Source: Paramacrobiotus metropolitanus
Lineage: Eukaryota; Tardigrada; Eutardigrada; Parachela; Macrobiotidae
Length of the DNA: 64,000 bases
Assembly (NCBI RefSeq): GCF_019649055.1
Contig: NW_026570226.1
Location: forward strand, 682,001-746,000
Reading direction: 5' to 3'
This document shows, one piece after another, positions 51,301 to 64,000 of this stretch. A program made the position numbers and the translations under genes. The notes under the pieces were generated by a model. It did no database searches and had not been told where the DNA came from. It saw nothing but the letters and a program-made list of their open reading frames with translations. How positions within the stretch are numbered: position 1 is the stretch's first letter; each line of letters opens with the position of its first letter.

Positions 51301-54300
51301 TGGTACGCGATTGGAAACGTGGAGAAGGCCTACGTGATGCAGTACGGCTGGCTAGATCAGCTGGCGCAACAAACCAAACAGTACTACAATGAAACCGATA
51401 TCACTAGTGGACCATCATTAAAATCCAAATACATAACATCGCTATACTTCATCATGAGTAGTCTGACGACGATCGGTTTTGGAAATATCAGCGCAACAAC
51501 CAATTCTGAAAAGGTAACTAACGATAAAAATACACACATACCCGGCTATACGTCTTTTTGTGGGTATTCGAGTATATGCATATGTACCACACGTCGTCGT
51601 TTAACATAGTTATCGCTGTAATATAATGTCCATCCCGCGGCAGCCCAAAAATTTTGCTGATTGAAATGTTAATAATTCAACAGTTTGCTTGATAGCGACG
51701 GCAAATTAGTATCATTGACAAGATTTACACAGTTGTTTGATTAAGGCAGATTTCTAGTGTTAGCACCTGCTTGATGTTGACATATGGGTCTCGTAATCGT
51801 CCTACAAATTGTCCCGAAGAGCATGTTAGTCACTGTAACCCATCAGCCATAAACGGTAACGATTGATTTGCCGGCCACCTAAGGTTAATATAGGGTTATC
51901 GAACTTCTAGGTCTTCCTGTTTATAAGGCTCGACATGGACTTATGTAGGCTTAATTGCAAAAAGAGTTACGCGACACCAAATTAATATCGACAGCTGTAG
52001 AGCAAGCTGCATTTGTACAATTACGTGCATGCTAACATCAGTGACGTATCCAAAACTATAAAATTGTTTTTATGTACGTGCAAGTTGTATTATATTTCTG
52101 TATTTTCTCTAGCGCCCTTTAGGATAATCTTGTACTGCTTATGTGGCACAATATTTGAATGCTACGTACATAATGCAAAAAATCGATGTTGCAGATATTT
52201 TCCATCTGCGTCATGATGGTTGGCTCCCTTATGTATGCCAGTATTTTTGGCAATGTGTCGGCCATTATTCAACGACTTTATTCGGGGACAGCGCGTTATC
52301 ACACACAGCTGGCGCAAGTTAAGGAGTTTATTCGATTCCATCAAATCCCAAATCCCCTCCGGCAACGTCTGGAAGAATACTTTCAGCATGCTTGGTCCTA
52401 TACCAATGGAATTAATATGAACGAAGTCAGTTTGTGTTGACATTTATTTGGCTGTGCATATCAAATATTTCAGTTGTGTCCGCTTCATCAAACTGCCGAC
52501 AAAACCGTCTCTCTGTGCAGCGGTTGGATTGTAATGTGTTTTTTTGTATCTGAAAATGTTGTAGGTATTAAAAGGCTTTCCTGAATGCTTGCAAGGAGAT
52601 ATTTGCCTTCATCTGAATCGTCAGTTATTAGAAAATAATCCGGCCTTTAGAGATGCTTCTCCTGGCTGCCTGCGTGCCTTAAGTGTGAGATTTCACACAA
52701 CACATGTGCCTCCTGGCGATACTCTTGTCCACCGCGGTGACGTCCTTAATGCCTTGTATTTTGTCTCGAGGGGCTCCTTGGAAGTCATTAAGGAGGACAT
52801 AGTCGAAGCCATACTTGGTTTGTACATGTTTTCCATAGAAGTACATATCCACTGTAGCACTTATAGAAACGTAGCTGTGATTTTGTTTTCTACAGGGAAA
52901 GACGATGTGTTTGGTGAAAATCCCTGCATTTATCCTACTATTGGCAAATCATCGGCAACCGTTCGTGCCTTAAGTTACTGTGATTTACATAAGATTTGGA
53001 GGGATGATATTCTCGATATACTCGAAAGTTATCCAGAATTCCATGACCATTTGAGCAAGAATCTGGAGCTGACCGTGTGCCTTCGCGATGTACGAATAAG
53101 TCTAAATAACGTACCTCAATACCTATATATCGTTCATAGCATATGCACGATGGTGTAGATTTAGATGCACAAACATTAGTTAAAGGCAAACGTAAGCCCA
53201 ATTTGTATGGCACTTACTAAAGGGCATGCTTGGTGCAGGAGGAATTAAGCGCTCAGGTATCGCAAATCCGTCTACCTCGCGGCCAGCGGCACGAATCATC
53301 CAGTGACGAAAACGAAGATGAACTCGCCAAGGAGCCCTCTCGTCGACGGACCCGCCAGATGCGACCACAGCACCGCGGACAAAGCACCAGTCATCCTCAT
53401 CCGGACCGGGGTCATGGTGACCTCCACGGACATCGCTCCAGCAGCATCTCTCCCGAATCTCATCTTTATTCTCTGCGGCCTGAAGGTGCCGGCAAAGGTA
53501 TTTTGGAATTTACGCCCTTTCTGGCTGGCCAGGACGTCACGCCGGCGAATTTGGATTTTGACCGTGCATCACGGCGCAGCACTTTAGGCGGTACGCCAAT
53601 CTTTGTTATTGTTAACCTGTACTTTATATTCTGTTGAACAGTTTTCTGATTAAACGGAACGCGCAGTATATTATAAAATGGAAGTGCATTTCCGCACGTA
53701 AACAAAACTACTTCAGGTTTATGGAAAGTTATACATTCTTATATTTACAAACATTTTTATTCGTTTTTCCCGGTTAACGTTGTACACGTACTCATTGTAC
53801 TGTATTGCTCTTGTGCATCCCCATCCTATTAAGCATTATACAGGATTCCACAGTTTAATTTCTACCGTTCCATAACCTGCTTTTTCATGCGTGCAGATAT
53901 GGTGACAGCAATCAAGCGAAGCATAACCGATTTAGCCTTGAGCAAACCCCAACGTGAGAAAAGAAATGCTTTTAACTGAAAATTTTTCGTGATCTCCTGG
54001 GACATAAACTAACGGGGCCTTGTATAATCTGTGCTTGCAGCATCATCCGATACGACGGAACAAGTTCCCCTATTACATTCCGCGCAGACCAGCGGCATTC
54101 CGCACACTTCCCGTGAGCAGCGCATCAGTGTTGCCAGTGAATCTCCCAGGACATCCAAACGCCGTGCACCGCCGCTTGCCACCTTCCGCAGCCGCGCCAG
54201 TGTGGAGGAAGCCGGCACGGCGCTGTCCCATGCTCATGCAGCGGATCCGCGCATTGATGAGCTTATAACGTAAGAGATCATAGCCAGCAGTTTTTCCCAT

Positions 54301-55545
54301 TGTCTATGCATAAAGTGCACGCTGTCTACAGTTGTGGTGAAGCTGTCCGTATTAAAAGATTTATTATAATAAAAATTTGGCAGTTCTGCTTATTCACCTT
54401 TCTCATAAAGGTCACGCTTCTCGAAAAGGTTATTGTGTAGAATTTAGAATTATACGGCTCTTTTTGAATGTTAAGTCAGACGCGGTTTTACGAATTATGG
54501 AAATTTAAAAGTCACAACTTAACTGTACATTAATGAACGGGAAAACTTCATTTTGGTTGGGGTTGTTACGCGTTGGAATACATTGGGTCATGATTACCAG
54601 ACTGTCGTAGTATGGCGGCTTAACTAATTACTTACAATGTGTGCGGACGTTAAACCATTAAACTTAGTAATACGGAGCAGATGGAAAAACTGCTTCATAA
54701 TTTCGAGAATACTCGTACAGTATCGTAAAGAAAGCATGGTTAGTAGTACTAATACTGTTACCGTAATATTTGGATTACGTTGTTCCAAACTGATTACGGT
54801 AAAACTAGTGTTGTTTTTAAATGCCTATCCGAGAAATTTCGTTTGTTATTTTATTTAAGTACTTTCGTGTTGGCGTATGTGCTACGGTGCTCCGAAGTGC
54901 AGCAACTGTTTTGCAGTGAGCTTACAGAAGCAATACAATATCAAGAACATGTCACCTAAAAATAATTTATCTTTTTCTACAGGCGCTTGGACCGCTTCGA
55001 AGAACATACAGCTCGTCGTTTTGAGGAATTAAAACAAATACTGATGGCTCGATCTCACACTGAAGTGGCTGCCCAAACCGCAGCGCCCCTGGTAAGTGGT
55101 AATTACGATATTTAAATTTCATTCATTTAAAAATAGCGCGATCAAGTATGAATGATCATAATGTAAATAATGAAATCTTCTAAATTTATTATTTTTTCAT
55201 AGATAATAGATCTAATGAAAGCGATATACGTATTCTAATTTATCCGTACCCAAATGCACTCCCTTATTTTTCGTTAACAGTGCACTTACACGGTTTTTTG
55301 TATCCGTTGTAGTGAGAGCATGTGTTGGTTGACCTGTATACACACACACTACAGACCAGCCCCCCTGGGTCGGCAATCATTAACCGGTTTAATTTGCCGG
55401 TTCGTTGCAGGCCAAATCGGACACATTGAGCAGTCTGACCACGGCCGAATTCTATCGCTACAGTTCCCGCTCGACCACCGCCGGCAGCAGCACCAGCTCC
55501 CGTGCCTCTTCCGATACGCCCACAAACGAAGGGTCCCGAGTGTAA
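36358..55545 (+). CDS. KCNH2-like (erg): ERG-type (KCNH/Kv11) voltage-gated potassium channel, complete, 1170 aa
   Basis: Seventeen exons join in phase: 36358-36433, 36731-36961, 44641-44763, 45736-46230, 46390-46440, 46770-46972, 48815-49018, 49408-49496, 49931-50102, 51148-51513, 52195-52425, 52565-52817, 52896-53089, 53239-53590, 54041-54269, 54983-55091 and 55411-55545. The protein starts [20 protein letters not shown], the ERG PAS-cap, then a PAS domain to about residue 140. A low-complexity Ser/Ala linker fills 144-393. S1 is at about 427-450. S4 reads [19 protein letters not shown]. The long S5-pore turret has an N-glycosylation site (YYNETD). The filter is TIGFG (656-660), and S6 is in [18 protein letters not shown]. 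The C-linker and cyclic-nucleotide-binding-homology domain follow (748-896), then a charged tail and a tail helix ([20 protein letters not shown]). Human hERG has 1159 aa. It should carry the rapidly recovering repolarising K+ current in muscle and neurons. Confidence 0.97.
36962..44640 (+). other. 7.7-kb intron 2 of the ERG gene
   Basis: This intron separates the PAS-domain exon from the next exon and is by far the longest in the window. It contains a 131-bp MITE (39097-39227) and several open frames without motifs, for example 41165-41452 (+), 41155-41628 (-) and 42409-42735 (+). A large 5' intron is a common place for an alternative promoter, but I see no exon here that would splice convincingly to exon 3. 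Confidence 0.8.
39097..39227. mobile_element. 131-bp MITE, PIF/Harbinger-like, in ERG intron 2
   Basis: Inverted ends start CCCGAGTAAAACAACTTGCA on the left and match the complement of AAGCTGTTTTACTCGGG on the right, extending about 40 bp with AACGTT-type sub-repeats. It is flanked on both sides by TAA (39094-39096 and 39228-39230), the 3-bp target duplication typical of PIF/Harbinger elements. It is non-coding. The superfamily is inferred from the target duplication only. Confidence 0.7.
47299..47319. repeat. CA/TA microsatellite in ERG intron 6
   Basis: An interrupted (CA)n run with TA steps. Similar tracts lie at 34377-34402 and 35709-35728, and a (CG)n-like patch (gcgcgcgcgcg) lies near 49155 in ERG intron 7. 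Confidence 0.7.
48320..48371. repeat. Triplicated GCCAGATTT motif
   Basis: GCCAGATTT recurs three times within 50 bp in ERG intron 6. No function is evident. Confidence 0.6.
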
Positions 55546-58500
55546 CTGACCGACTGTGCCGTTGCGGTGTGTGGCGGTAGCCGGAATGCGTAGCAATCTC
55601 AGATTATATGTTTGCCGGCTGCAAACACTTTTCTCAACCGATCCCGGGTATTACTTACCACTTTTTCTCTTCTCTCACAGAAATCTCTCTCAGGCACTTT
55701 CTACATTGTTCTAGTCAATAAACAGAGAGCTCTAAGCTAAGATTTCCGTTCCTGCTAAAAACGGCAGCTTGTGATGGTTTGTAAAACTATAATGTCCAAG
55801 AAGCTGCGTCTTTCTGTGGACCAAAGATTTCAAGCAATTATTTGTGCCCCCGGTTACTGCTGCGTAAGTTATAACGAGAAACCCAGCCAAATGCTGAGCT
55901 CACCGCGTGTACAGTCTGAGCTCGTTTCTTTGTGAGGCATGCACCGTTTGCACATATGTGTGTGTTTTATCCATAATTACTTTGGTTCAGATTTTAAAAT
56001 ATGTTAATAAAGCATAATGATACAATATTTGAGTATTTACTGTGTGAACATATGCGTTTAGGTAGCGAAATTATGTTATCTTAATTGTCTGATACAAGGA
56101 TTTGACTCATACCGTATCCTGCTGACGTACCGATACAATCCACAGTATTGTGGTAGAACACTGCCGTTAGATACGGTGACCTTTACAAGGTCCGGAGGCA
56201 AACGAGCTGACTTCTAAGAAAACATCTTTCACTCAACAAGCGGCTTTAATTTTAGATGATTTCGCAATAATCGAGACCTTGAAAATTATTATCTGCGTGT
56301 GCGTCCATTTTATGGTTCTGTCGCATGGATTTCTTGTCTAGTAGAGTAGACTTTAGTATATTATTATTACAAATAATTTCCTTACATAAGGACTTTTTAT
56401 ATGTGCAATAATACCCGGAAAAAATTAGTTTTGTTTTGGACGCCACCCAGCTGTACATGTGCGAGTATGCTAAAATACAATTAAAAGCTGACCAGTCAAT
56501 CCATTCTAATACAAGATCACGAAATCATATGCAGTAGGTGAGACATCCAAGATGGTGTAGATAAAATACTCTGACACATATGTACGAGTACAAGTCCAGT
56601 ACGTGTACCCTCCTTTATGAGGAAGGTACGATGGAGCTTCGTTGCGTATGTCTAAGATGGCCCACTCTTCCATGCACTCAAAAGCGGTATTAAATATCTA
56701 AGTGATCTTTTGAATAATGCTTAAATTTTAGAAGCACATGAACGATACCATAACAAAAATTATCTGGATTCAAACAGTTACATTTAATTACCTAATTCCT
56801 CTTAAAAAAATGCAGCGGGTTTCTTGTCTGTGGTCATTCACCCCTTCCCTTAATTCTTATAATCACCAGAACAGTTGAGAACATCCCGTGAGAGCTACCG
56901 AGTATGCATCACTAACAAAAAAATACTTTTTTAAAATTCTTGCGAAAAAAACGAAAGACTCGCCAGTTATTGCAGTACAAGGTCATAGCGATATACGCTC
57001 AAAACGCATTTGCGGACAGCGGAAAAAAATTGGCAGAAGAACTGGTTACTAGCTGCCCGTCCAGCCAGCCATTGCAGAAACTGATTTAGCAAACTAATCT
57101 ACTAATAATTAAGACTTGTAAAAACGGCGAAATTAGTGCAACACATCATTCTTTTATAAGAATTTGTTTAGAAATGGGCATTTGCTGCAGGCCTAAGTGT
57201 AAACCTAACCGTGTAAACGTATACCGTTAGAGCAGAACATGGTCTACTTTAGTAACTGAATCGACAAGGTGACCTTTATAGCCGCTAATGATTCGGCCTA
57301 TTGGTATATTCGTTCAAAAAAAGAGAATTCACACATGCAGATACTGTTACGCGAATGTAACTGAAATCGATGTTATGCTGTTTATTAGTTTTTTTGTATC
57401 GCAACTGTCATGAGATGATTAAAGTTTGCTTAAAGTTCGGAAGCTCGTGAGTTTGTAAACTGCAAATACGGAGAAATTTAATACTATTTGGAATATTGTT
57501 TGGTACTATTTGGCAATTCGTTTCTAAATGTGACTTTCAAAAGCTATTGCTATTTTTTAATGCTATTAATTTTAAGGCTATAATGTATCTGAAATTTTAT
57601 TCATGACAACATTTTCTACCGTCTATATAGGCTATCTATACAAGAGTATCCTTGAACAACAACTTATACCAATTTCACTCGTACGAATTTTACTTATAGT
57701 TAGCTGGAATTTGGTATTTGGCACTGTGTTGTACTTATACCATGGTATCTTACAGACAAAAAATCTAAAGCAGGGACGCACGAACTAGGTTTTTATGCAT
57801 AATAACCGAATGCTATAACCGCTTCCAAGTACTGTTCGATTTACGAAGTTAACTGCAAAAATGAAAGTTCCGGTAAGTTTTTAATCTGTATATATATAGA
57901 ATGGTGCCCGGATTAGGGCAATTAGGTTTTACTTTTACACCAAGGTCACTATTGTACCTTTTCTGCAATCTGGCTAAAGTTTTACTGCATTTAGCGCCAG
58001 TTCTTGCGTGTACTGTATGTGAACATTTGTTATCGCTAATAGTCGAGCGACTTGTGCTCGGCATACCTCAGCTGGTAGGCTAAGTGCCCACTGCCCATTA
58101 ACAACGTACGTACATTTGCCGTATATTAGTAAAGAGAAGGCGTGTCCTTGGCTATTTATCCAATGGCCGTGGTCACTTGCGTACACAAGATGGCGGCATG
58201 GAGCGCGCTTGGTTTGGATCTGCAGTCTGAATTTACAGCCTGCAGATTCATGCTTTCAGTTTTTTGAAACCATCGTCCACGTGAGCTTTTTGGTTTCAAA
58301 AACTAAAAGCTGACTCCGTTTTCCTTTTTCTTTCAACCAAACTAGGTTTTGCTCATTAGTTGCGTGCGATTTCGCATTTTCGTAAATCGATTCGGGATAA
58401 AGTTACAGTAGAGAATAGGCTTGCCTAAAGAAAAGGAAGCGTGTCCTGAAAACGTCCAGTTTGTGGCTGCCCTGCTCAACTACAGAACGGCTACTCTTCT

Positions 58501-59156
58501 TCATTTGTCGCTGGACTTCTACTTCTGCCCCATGATCCTGACTAGACGATTTCGTCAGCGTGCAGTTCTAGGGCAGGTGCACTTGGGAACAGTGAAACAG
58601 AACCAGGGACAGTGAAACAGAACGAGCGAAGGTATGTTGAACCACCGCGTCTGTGGAGTTTACTGTACAGCTTTTAAATTTTATCTAAAATTTATGATGA
58701 AATAAACTGTACAGTGTGCACCATTAACTTTGTTTTGCAAGTTTCACTGTAAAGTTTTCTTAGTATTTCAATTTATCAAAAATTTTTAATCGAATTATTG
58801 AAAATGATATGGAGTGTTATAGAATTGTATACTGTAATACATATTTATTGTTATAATCTTTATTTTTTCAAATTTTGTGTAAGTCTCTCAACAAAATTTT
58901 AGAACGTAAAGGCCACGGAAATATTAATTATTTTAAACATGCTTTTTGCAGATGCGTATTCGCAAGAATTTAAAATGAAATAAACGGGGAAGTTTCGAAC
59001 CCCAAACATCCGAAGCAGAATTCCAGCGCACATTTGGCAAAGGCTTTGTTGGCGCTATGAAAGGTATGTAGCTATCCACTGATTTCACCTCGTAATTAAA
59101 ATCTGCCTACTGAGGTTCTTTAATTGGTTCAGTTAAGGTTTTTATGTTTTTAGCAC
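55546..59156. other. Downstream flank of the ERG gene, no recognised gene
   Basis: AT-rich DNA. AATAAA at 55717-55722 is a likely ERG poly(A) signal. A duplicated block AGTGAAACAGAAC lies at about 58589-58622, inside an open frame (58421-58615) that has no motif. Confidence 0.4.
55717..55722 (+). promoter_or_regulatory. Polyadenylation signal of the ERG channel gene
   Basis: AATAAA about 170 nt after the channel stop codon (context ctagtcAATAAAcag). A second AATAAA near 56010 is an alternative. Confidence 0.5.
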
Positions 59157-59282
59157 ATGTCCGCACCGCTGACTTCGCGACGTGACAGCCGCCAGAGCGA
59201 TGACCTCCTGGATGAAAAGCGAAATCGCGCGCTGCCGAATTTTAGCCGACTACCGGGAACGGCCGCCAAATTAAGAGCATAA
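59157..59282 (+). CDS. Possible small CDS or terminal exon, 41 aa
   Basis: After an acceptor-like tract (ttttatgtttttag/CACATG) an open frame reads MSAPLTSRRDSRQSDDLLDE and then a basic, proline-containing end (FSRLPGTAAKLRA) before TAA. The composition is more protein-like than the surrounding AT-rich DNA. A candidate upstream exon with a GTATGT donor ends near 59064 (EFQRTFGKGFVGAMK in one frame), but the two do not join in a frame that stays open through this exon. If translation starts at this ATG, the upstream exon would be untranslated. The family is not recognised. Confidence 0.3.
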   Translation: MSAPLTSRRDSRQSDDLLDEKRNRALPNFSRLPGTAAKLRA

Positions 59283-62200
59283 AGATACCGGTAGATTTGT
59301 TGTCCAAAATGACTTGAGTTTTATTGTTGTGTCTTGAATTCGCTTTTTTTAAGTTTTATAAGGTAGTGATTTATATGACCTAGATGATTTTAATTAACTG
59401 GTCAAGTTAGTAATTTGGTTCCTGGTTTTTTAAAGTTATTTTGCACTTAATAGGTTATTGTTACGACTTCGTATTAATTGCTTTTCCAGTTACGGAATTA
59501 GTTTTTTAGCGGAAATAATTAAAATTCAGCAATTTAAACTGCGTTCCTAACTGAGAACTCTGTATCCGCTACATGCGATCCGGTTAAGAGTACGGTTTGC
59601 TCCACATACGACCCGCAACGAATTCCTCTAGCATACTTCTTTCATCGAAATCGACTCTCTTAGGACTCGACTGACCAGTTACGGTGAATCGTCAAACGAG
59701 CCGCTAGGTGCTCGAAATCTGTATCCCTCTGTACTCGTAACACGATCGCCTAATCATAGAGCTCCACTCTTCAACCAAAAAAATTTCACTATACAGCCGC
59801 TCCTCTTCGGATCGACTGAGGATCTAAAGTGCAGTACCTGTAGATCCTTTAGGGATCGTTTAGAATTAAGCCTTAGGATCGGGTATGTGGCCAAAGCTGC
59901 GATTCCCAAGGTGGGTTTACGGTGAGCTCTTGGCCCTCTAAAACTCCAGCACGTACGTATGCTCCACAATGCAGTCTTTTCGTTTTTAAGAGTGAAAAAA
60001 GATTAAACACACTAAATTTCACTGACAGTTGGAAAATTCAAATGAGCAAATGCTGTGATTATTTCGTGATGTGCTTACCGACTAGCTACTACAGTAGTGT
60101 ACTGTTATTAAATATTTGCTAGCTTGTTTGCAGAAGATTATTGCAGAAGTTTAGTAATGGTAAGTCTCCTACCCAATATCAGAAAATTCGCTGATTAGTA
60201 ACTGCAAATTCATATTTTTGAATCCACGAACTTCAGAATTTGCGTGCAAAGCAGCTACACATAAAAATAAAGGTCAATATTTTTTACAATTAAAAATCAA
60301 TATTTTTAATAATAGGTATGCTTGGGTTTTGATATTTTAACTGGTCAAGTCCGATAGAAAGATAAGTACAATACTATTAAATATCGACATGAAAAACGGT
60401 GAAATTCTGGATCGTGTACCTGTTACACACATACGGATGCTACATACAGATCGTCGATGGTCGTTTCGTATAAATTTTTACAAATACTCTGTATGCCTTC
60501 TGTTGCAAACCTTTAATTAACCTTACAGAGTGTATGCCTAAGATCTTAATATTACCGAGTGCATCTTTACGAGTACAGAATTTTACGGAGTGATCTATGA
60601 TGCCGTCGCTTACATAAAATACAGTAATTATCACTTCTCCGCATATGTACACAACTGCCATAGAACCTCATACAGATCTACGAGTAGATTTTTGCACTAA
60701 TACAGTTCACTGCTCACACGGTTTTTCTTTTTAGCATTGGCTATCTTGTATAGTTAAATGTGATAGTGCAAGTAAATAATTTTTATGTTTAACATAAAAA
60801 TTTTCTATTGGCATTGTAACTTTGCTGTCATGTAAGAAAGGATAGGCGAACAATACTGCTTGTACAATACTGATCACACTCGATCAGTCGCCGAGCGGCT
60901 GATTTCAGTTCTCCGCGGTCGGATAATTACAGAAAGGGCGACTTACAGGAACACGAATACCAAACAGGAATACCAAAAAGCAAAAATAAAGCAAAAATTC
61001 GAACTGGGTACATCAGATTGTACTTAACCTTGTGTACAGGATAAAATTCATTGTAATCCGAGGTCCAGCGCAAAGCTGGAGATAATGTCCCAGGTCCCTC
61101 GGGTTGGGCAGATGGAAAGGTCAGGTGCAGAACACCTACAAGAGAGCGTACCTCATGTTGTGTGCAGATAAACAGTACAACCAGAGCGAGAATCCTGGCG
61201 AGCGCGTCCTGGCGTGTTATTGAGCGAGAATTATTCGGCTCACCATGGTCCAGTCCTACAATGCTAAACGTGACTTCGATAGTGGTATTCTACTGGTGAT
61301 TTAGACTTTTGGGTGTTACCGACTTACCGTTAGGTTTGAGCAGATACCGGCACATTAACATAACTTGGCAAACTTAGTTCAGTAATGCGTAATAAGCTAG
61401 CGATCAGTAGCCATTGGCTACAACAATTGAGGTGCGATGACTATGTGCGTTAAGGTCCACATGACAAAAATAAAGGCATCAATCGTAGAAATCAAGAAAG
61501 ATGTACGAGCACACCAAACAAGTAGGAAGAGATATATATAAAAGGGAATACAAAATTAATGTAAAAAAAACATAACAATGCAGCGGACGTAGTATCCCAC
61601 TATCCACATCACTGCAAAACAAATTCTTGGCATTTATTTTGTTAGATTTTTTTACCGATAGGCAGCGGTCAGCGTACATTTATTTACCTTGAATTGTTCA
61701 TAGTATTCTTAGTGAATTTAAATTAACTTTTTACAACTTAGGTTCCGGTACTTTTATGTTCCAAATGATATGCAAAAGTTTGCTAAAAGCATTTGGTCTA
61801 GCTGAGCGGAATACTTATTGCGACGGTATCTACAAACTTCTGCGTCAGTTTTGTATTATTAATAATTTAAAAGCCCAGCCCCTTGGAAAAACGCGGTCGT
61901 ACATGCGGCAACCATGCAGTAATTTCAATCCGCAGTCTAAAGGGAAATCAAGGGATCGTTTCGTTCATCACGGCCTAGAAGGCACACGAGTTTTTGTCTA
62001 ACAAGTTTGTTACGGACGGCGATGATGGAATGGAGACGAACGTATACGTATAATGCTTCCGCTTCGATGTCGGTCTAACAAGAATTAAGACAACCCAAAT
62101 CGATTGGCTGTTTACTCTTTCGAAAAAGGCGTGGTGGCACGCATCCCAAATAAAACGTTGGGTTGCAACGGTAAATCGATAGCATCCGTGCGCATGCACC

Positions 62201-63626
62201 TCCAAAAATTCCCTATAATGACGCTGCCTTAAGGTACCGGTTGATATGCATATAATCATATCCGTACAGCTCCCAACAAAGCCGTTTTGCCCTAGAAACA
62301 TGCAGGATTTTTTGTGTATCTGTATGTATTGTGCTAGTCGACATTACGAAAATTTACTACAGTAATAAACCATCGCGGCTGTTCGGTCGAAACATAAGTA
62401 CTGCAGATATAAATACAATATATAGATATTTATATATCAGAGTGTGTTATTATATTAATCAAGATTCTGTCCAAATCCTGACATGTAATAACACCCCGTG
62501 ATGCAGGAAATAGCAGCTGTTATTAAGCGATAATTCTTTCTTATTTGGGTGGGACCCCTACCATATTATGTGCCAATAAGCCTACTTCGCCATTAATAAG
62601 TAGCGACAGTTGAAAGTGCCGGCATATACACCTGTACTGAGAAGTGTTGGTACTCGTAGCGTGTCAGTGTTTCTTCGTTGTCGCTGCTGGCAAGAGTACG
62701 AAATAAACATTAAGCCTCGTAAGTTTCCGGCACACTTTGGAATAGTTCTATGTGATTCAGTTATTTGTTACTCTCTGTATGTACAATAATTTAGCAGCTG
62801 TTGGGTATATTTAAGAAGTACTTGTACATGCGGTATGAAAGCATAACCCGATGAGTGAATATCGCCTTGTGTTTTCCTTGTGCACGATCGTATCATGCGG
62901 AATATTTGGCAACCCTAGCACGTCATCTTAAACTTCCAATCAGTATGTACACGCCGTACCGGTGCTGCTGCAGTACCCGGCCATACAATATTCTATCAGC
63001 CCGAGAGATACGCGAAGGGAAGTTTCGACCACAGGCAGTGATGTAACGTCTTGCAATATGCGCGCGCCGTTCAATGTCGTCAGTTGTTACGGGCGCTCGG
63101 CGAAAGTCTATTTGTAGGTACTTGTGTGTTGGTGCGCTGTGATCTGCTGCGCGGTTGGCTTGATAGAGGGTGCGCGTTTTTCGTACAGACGATTCATGAA
63201 TCGATCTGCACAACAATCTTCTCCAGATTAATACACTGCTGCCATATTTAGTCATTTTTACCTTATGCCAGTTTTTTATAAGGTCATTCTTATTCAAAGA
63301 GAATGTTTCGGTGTTGTTAGATGATGTGCGCAGATGGGCTAACTTAATCATTGTACATGATGTACACGACCGTACACCTGCCACTGTTTACCTTTTTTTC
63401 CTATATTTAACTGATCTAGGATTATATATACAACTGTCGTAAAGGTTGTGATTGTATCATTCGCTGCTGACCGCACTTTGTATGCATGAGTTGCCACTAC
63501 TATTGCCGGCAATCGTGATCATGTGTCATTAATTACAGGAAGACTATCCTACATCGAAACCATCTCACCATCGTAATTATTTGCTACTATTTTATTTATA
63601 TGGTATTGCGAGGATTACTTTAATGT
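59283..63626. other. No recognised gene
   Basis: Open frames up to 153 codons occur (61756-62001 plus, 62923-63384 minus), without domains, membrane pattern or convincing splice context. The stretch at about 59540-59960 is less AT-rich than its surroundings, but I cannot identify it. Confidence 0.35.
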
Positions 63627-63685
63627 GTTCTTCTATCCACTGCATTTTGTGTCGCAAGACTGCCTCCGCAACAACGAAGAACCGG
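63627..63685 (+). CDS. Possible internal exon near the right edge
   Basis: An acceptor-like site (ggtattgcgag) after a T-rich tract opens a frame FYPLHFVSQDCLRNNEEP that ends at a strong donor (CCGG/GTATGT). It is too short to assign and would belong to a gene continuing beyond the window. Confidence 0.2.
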
Positions 63686-64000
63686 GTATGTTTTTACGTA
63701 CAGTGAAATTACGCAGACACTACGAAATGTTCATCTTGTTAGAATTATTAAGAATTGTATGCTTTTGATGAACTTTTTTTAAGATTAAACCCAGCTCAAA
63801 TTTATGAATTTGCGTTTTCATCTATTTCTCCTCTACATTCTCTGAGGCTAAATGACATTCAAAATTTTACGCGACTCGTAATGCAATATCGTATATCGTA
63901 GCCGATGAAGTTTTACATTGTATAGAATATTTACACTCTGTTGGCGTTATTTTGGTTGAGACAGTTTTTATAAAAAAAACCAGCACTGTACAAGGTATTA

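Noticed and set aside
42176-56590. Recurring ACTCGTAC/GTACGAGT octamer
   Set aside because: About six occurrences across the window against about two expected is only a mild excess, and the positions share no context.
58421-58615. 64-codon plus-strand open frame followed by duplicated AGTGAAACAGAAC
   Set aside because: No family resemblance. The duplicated motif is a local repeat rather than evidence of coding.
58985-59015. GTTTCGAACCCC, resembling a tRNA T-loop
   Set aside because: No matching acceptor or anticodon stem could be built around it.
62923-63384. 153-codon minus-strand open frame
   Set aside because: Arg/Ser-rich but without any domain, and an overlapping plus-strand frame is equally open.

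Overview
This is nuclear DNA from an invertebrate animal. Genes are split by spliceosomal introns with GT..AG borders (donors mostly GTAAGT/GTAAGC, acceptors after pyrimidine tracts), most introns are short, and intergenic DNA is rich in small inverted-repeat elements. The families present (calcitonin/DH31-type class B GPCRs, a white-like ABCG transporter, an ERG potassium channel) suggest an ecdysozoan such as an arthropod or tardigrade. I cannot place it more exactly. I rebuilt the gene models exon by exon and checked phase across every junction. Five protein genes have complete reading frames, and one more GPCR is cut by the left edge.

Layout. 252-1678 (-): first four exons of a calcitonin/DH31-type receptor running off the left edge. 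1.7-7.9 kb: intergenic, with a 0.75-kb foldback repeat and a 525-bp pogo/Tc1-like MITE. 7964-12477 (-): complete nine-exon class B GPCR of 545 aa. 13-15.2 kb: intergenic, with a 646-bp foldback element in a 7-bp target-site duplication. 15262-17875 (+): POLA2, the B subunit of DNA polymerase alpha, four exons, 612 aa. 18.3-20.6 kb (-): broken ABCG copy. 21927-23035 (+): unrecognised multi-pass membrane protein. 23.1-23.5 kb (+): third ABCG fragment. 23873-24515 (+): small two-TM gene joined to a decayed POLA2 copy (24.6-26.0 kb). 26449-30809 (-): intact white-like ABCG half-transporter, 15 exons, 699 aa. 36358-55545 (+): ERG-type voltage-gated K+ channel, 17 exons, 1170 aa, with a 7.7-kb intron 2. 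55.5-64 kb: mostly unrecognised, with weak exon candidates at 59.16 kb and 63.63 kb.

The most striking feature is a roughly 4.2-kb segmental duplication (about 16.3-20.6 kb and 24.6-28.8 kb) carrying POLA2 and ABCG tail to tail. The copies have decayed reciprocally: the left keeps POLA2 and has lost ABCG through frameshifts and a 196-bp inversion of one exon, while the right keeps ABCG and has lost POLA2. The genes do not form a pathway. They are a neuropeptide-receptor pair, a replication factor, a transporter and an ion channel. I found no tRNA, rRNA, CRISPR, viral or bacterial genes.
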